The translations under genes and the position numbers were made by a program. DNA of 64,000 nt, taken from assembly GCF_014250685.1 (NCBI RefSeq), contig NZ_JACFAJ010000006.1, positions 310,001 to 374,000 of the forward strand, written 5' to 3'. The DNA comes from Cetobacterium sp. 2A (GTDB taxonomy: Bacteria; Fusobacteriota; Fusobacteriia; Fusobacteriales; Fusobacteriaceae). The notes under the pieces are model-generated. The model made no database searches, was not told where the DNA came from, and saw nothing but the letters and a program-made list of their open reading frames with translations. The first letter of the stretch is position 1, and each line of letters starts with the position of its first letter. Positions 63,961 to 64,000 of this stretch are shown here, one piece after another.

Positions 63961-63978
63961 CATTGAATAAATTCAATG
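63961..63978. repeat. 18-bp palindrome at the right edge
   Basis: CATTGAATAAATTCAATG has perfect 8-bp arms around AA. It could be an operator or a small RNA hairpin. The context is cut off by the window edge. Confidence 0.45.
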
Positions 63979-64000
63979 ACAGTTATATAGATATTCTCTA

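Noticed and set aside
1-64000. tRNA, rRNA, CRISPR array, insertion sequence or prophage
   Set aside because: I saw no cloverleaf, rRNA motif, regularly spaced repeat, transposase or phage gene on either strand.

Overview
The window is AT-rich (roughly 30% GC by eye) chromosomal DNA from a Gram-negative-type anaerobe. It is almost certainly from the Fusobacteriota, with Cetobacterium, Fusobacterium or Ilyobacter relatives as the best guess. The main reason is the pair of FomA-like porins: signal peptides starting MKKLALL, an N-terminal FRPNG/FRPSG segment and C-terminal aromatic strands. An outer membrane is also implied by an LptD homologue, a PagL-like lipid A deacylase and a heptose-phosphate adenylyltransferase. 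These sit beside genes more familiar from Firmicutes (disA-radA, PhoP-box-like promoters, an L13-type leader, tmcAL). I see no rRNA, tRNA, insertion sequence, prophage or CRISPR array. The content is mainly core chromosome: 69 protein genes tightly packed in operons, with no gap over 300 bp.

Layout. 1-5.4 kb: the 5' part of thrS and a very large LptD. 5.5-10.6 kb: trxA, then the glgP-nudix-rfaE2-tsaE-tsaB operon. 10.6-11.5 kb: upp and rpmE, each with a terminator. 11.7-19.6 kb: mostly plus-strand genes (viroplasmin-type RNase H, a TIGR02206-like membrane protein, an unknown protein, tmcAL, an MFS transporter, a short ComEC, an M50 protease, a YigZ protein) with coaX on the opposite strand. 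19.6-19.8 kb: two copies of a hairpin-plus-tail repeat. 19.8-23.7 kb: a twice-repeated module of FomA-like porin plus small exported protein, and a PagL-like enzyme. 23.8-25.5 kb: rplM-rpsI behind a consensus promoter and candidate autoregulatory leader, then an unknown gene. 25.5-32.2 kb: the phosphate regulon, with pstS-phoB-phoR facing away from pstCAB-phoU across a shared intergenic region carrying two Pho-box-like arrays. 32.3-37.2 kb: prfA-prmC-queA-rsmD-xseB-ispA. 37.3-38.5 kb: an ECF sigma factor, a tiny membrane protein and a small exported protein. 38.6-43.3 kb: miaB-rho-M23 peptidase-ispG. 43.4-47.6 kb: an Ogg2-type glycosylase and the nucleoside salvage set bmp-deoB-deoD-cdd. 47.6-55.7 kb: rnc, a radical SAM gene, rng, coaD, radA, disA and a two-component pair. 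55.7-61.1 kb: yceD-rpmF-plsX-fabH-fabD-acpP-fabF. 61.2-63.8 kb: ychF and an NhaC-type antiporter.

Several genes meet in shared pathways. tsaB, tsaE, tmcAL, queA and miaB all modify tRNA. prfA, prmC, rpmE, rplM, rpsI, rpmF, rsmD and rnc serve the ribosome. plsX and the fab genes supply acyl chains, and lptD, rfaE2 and pagL concern the outer leaflet. The most unusual items are the tandem structured repeats at 19.6-19.8 kb, the duplicated porin/small-protein module, a PhoR-like kinase whose first membrane segment has no ordinary start codon, a PrmC with a doubled N-terminal domain, and the Pho-box arrays with an 11-bp period.
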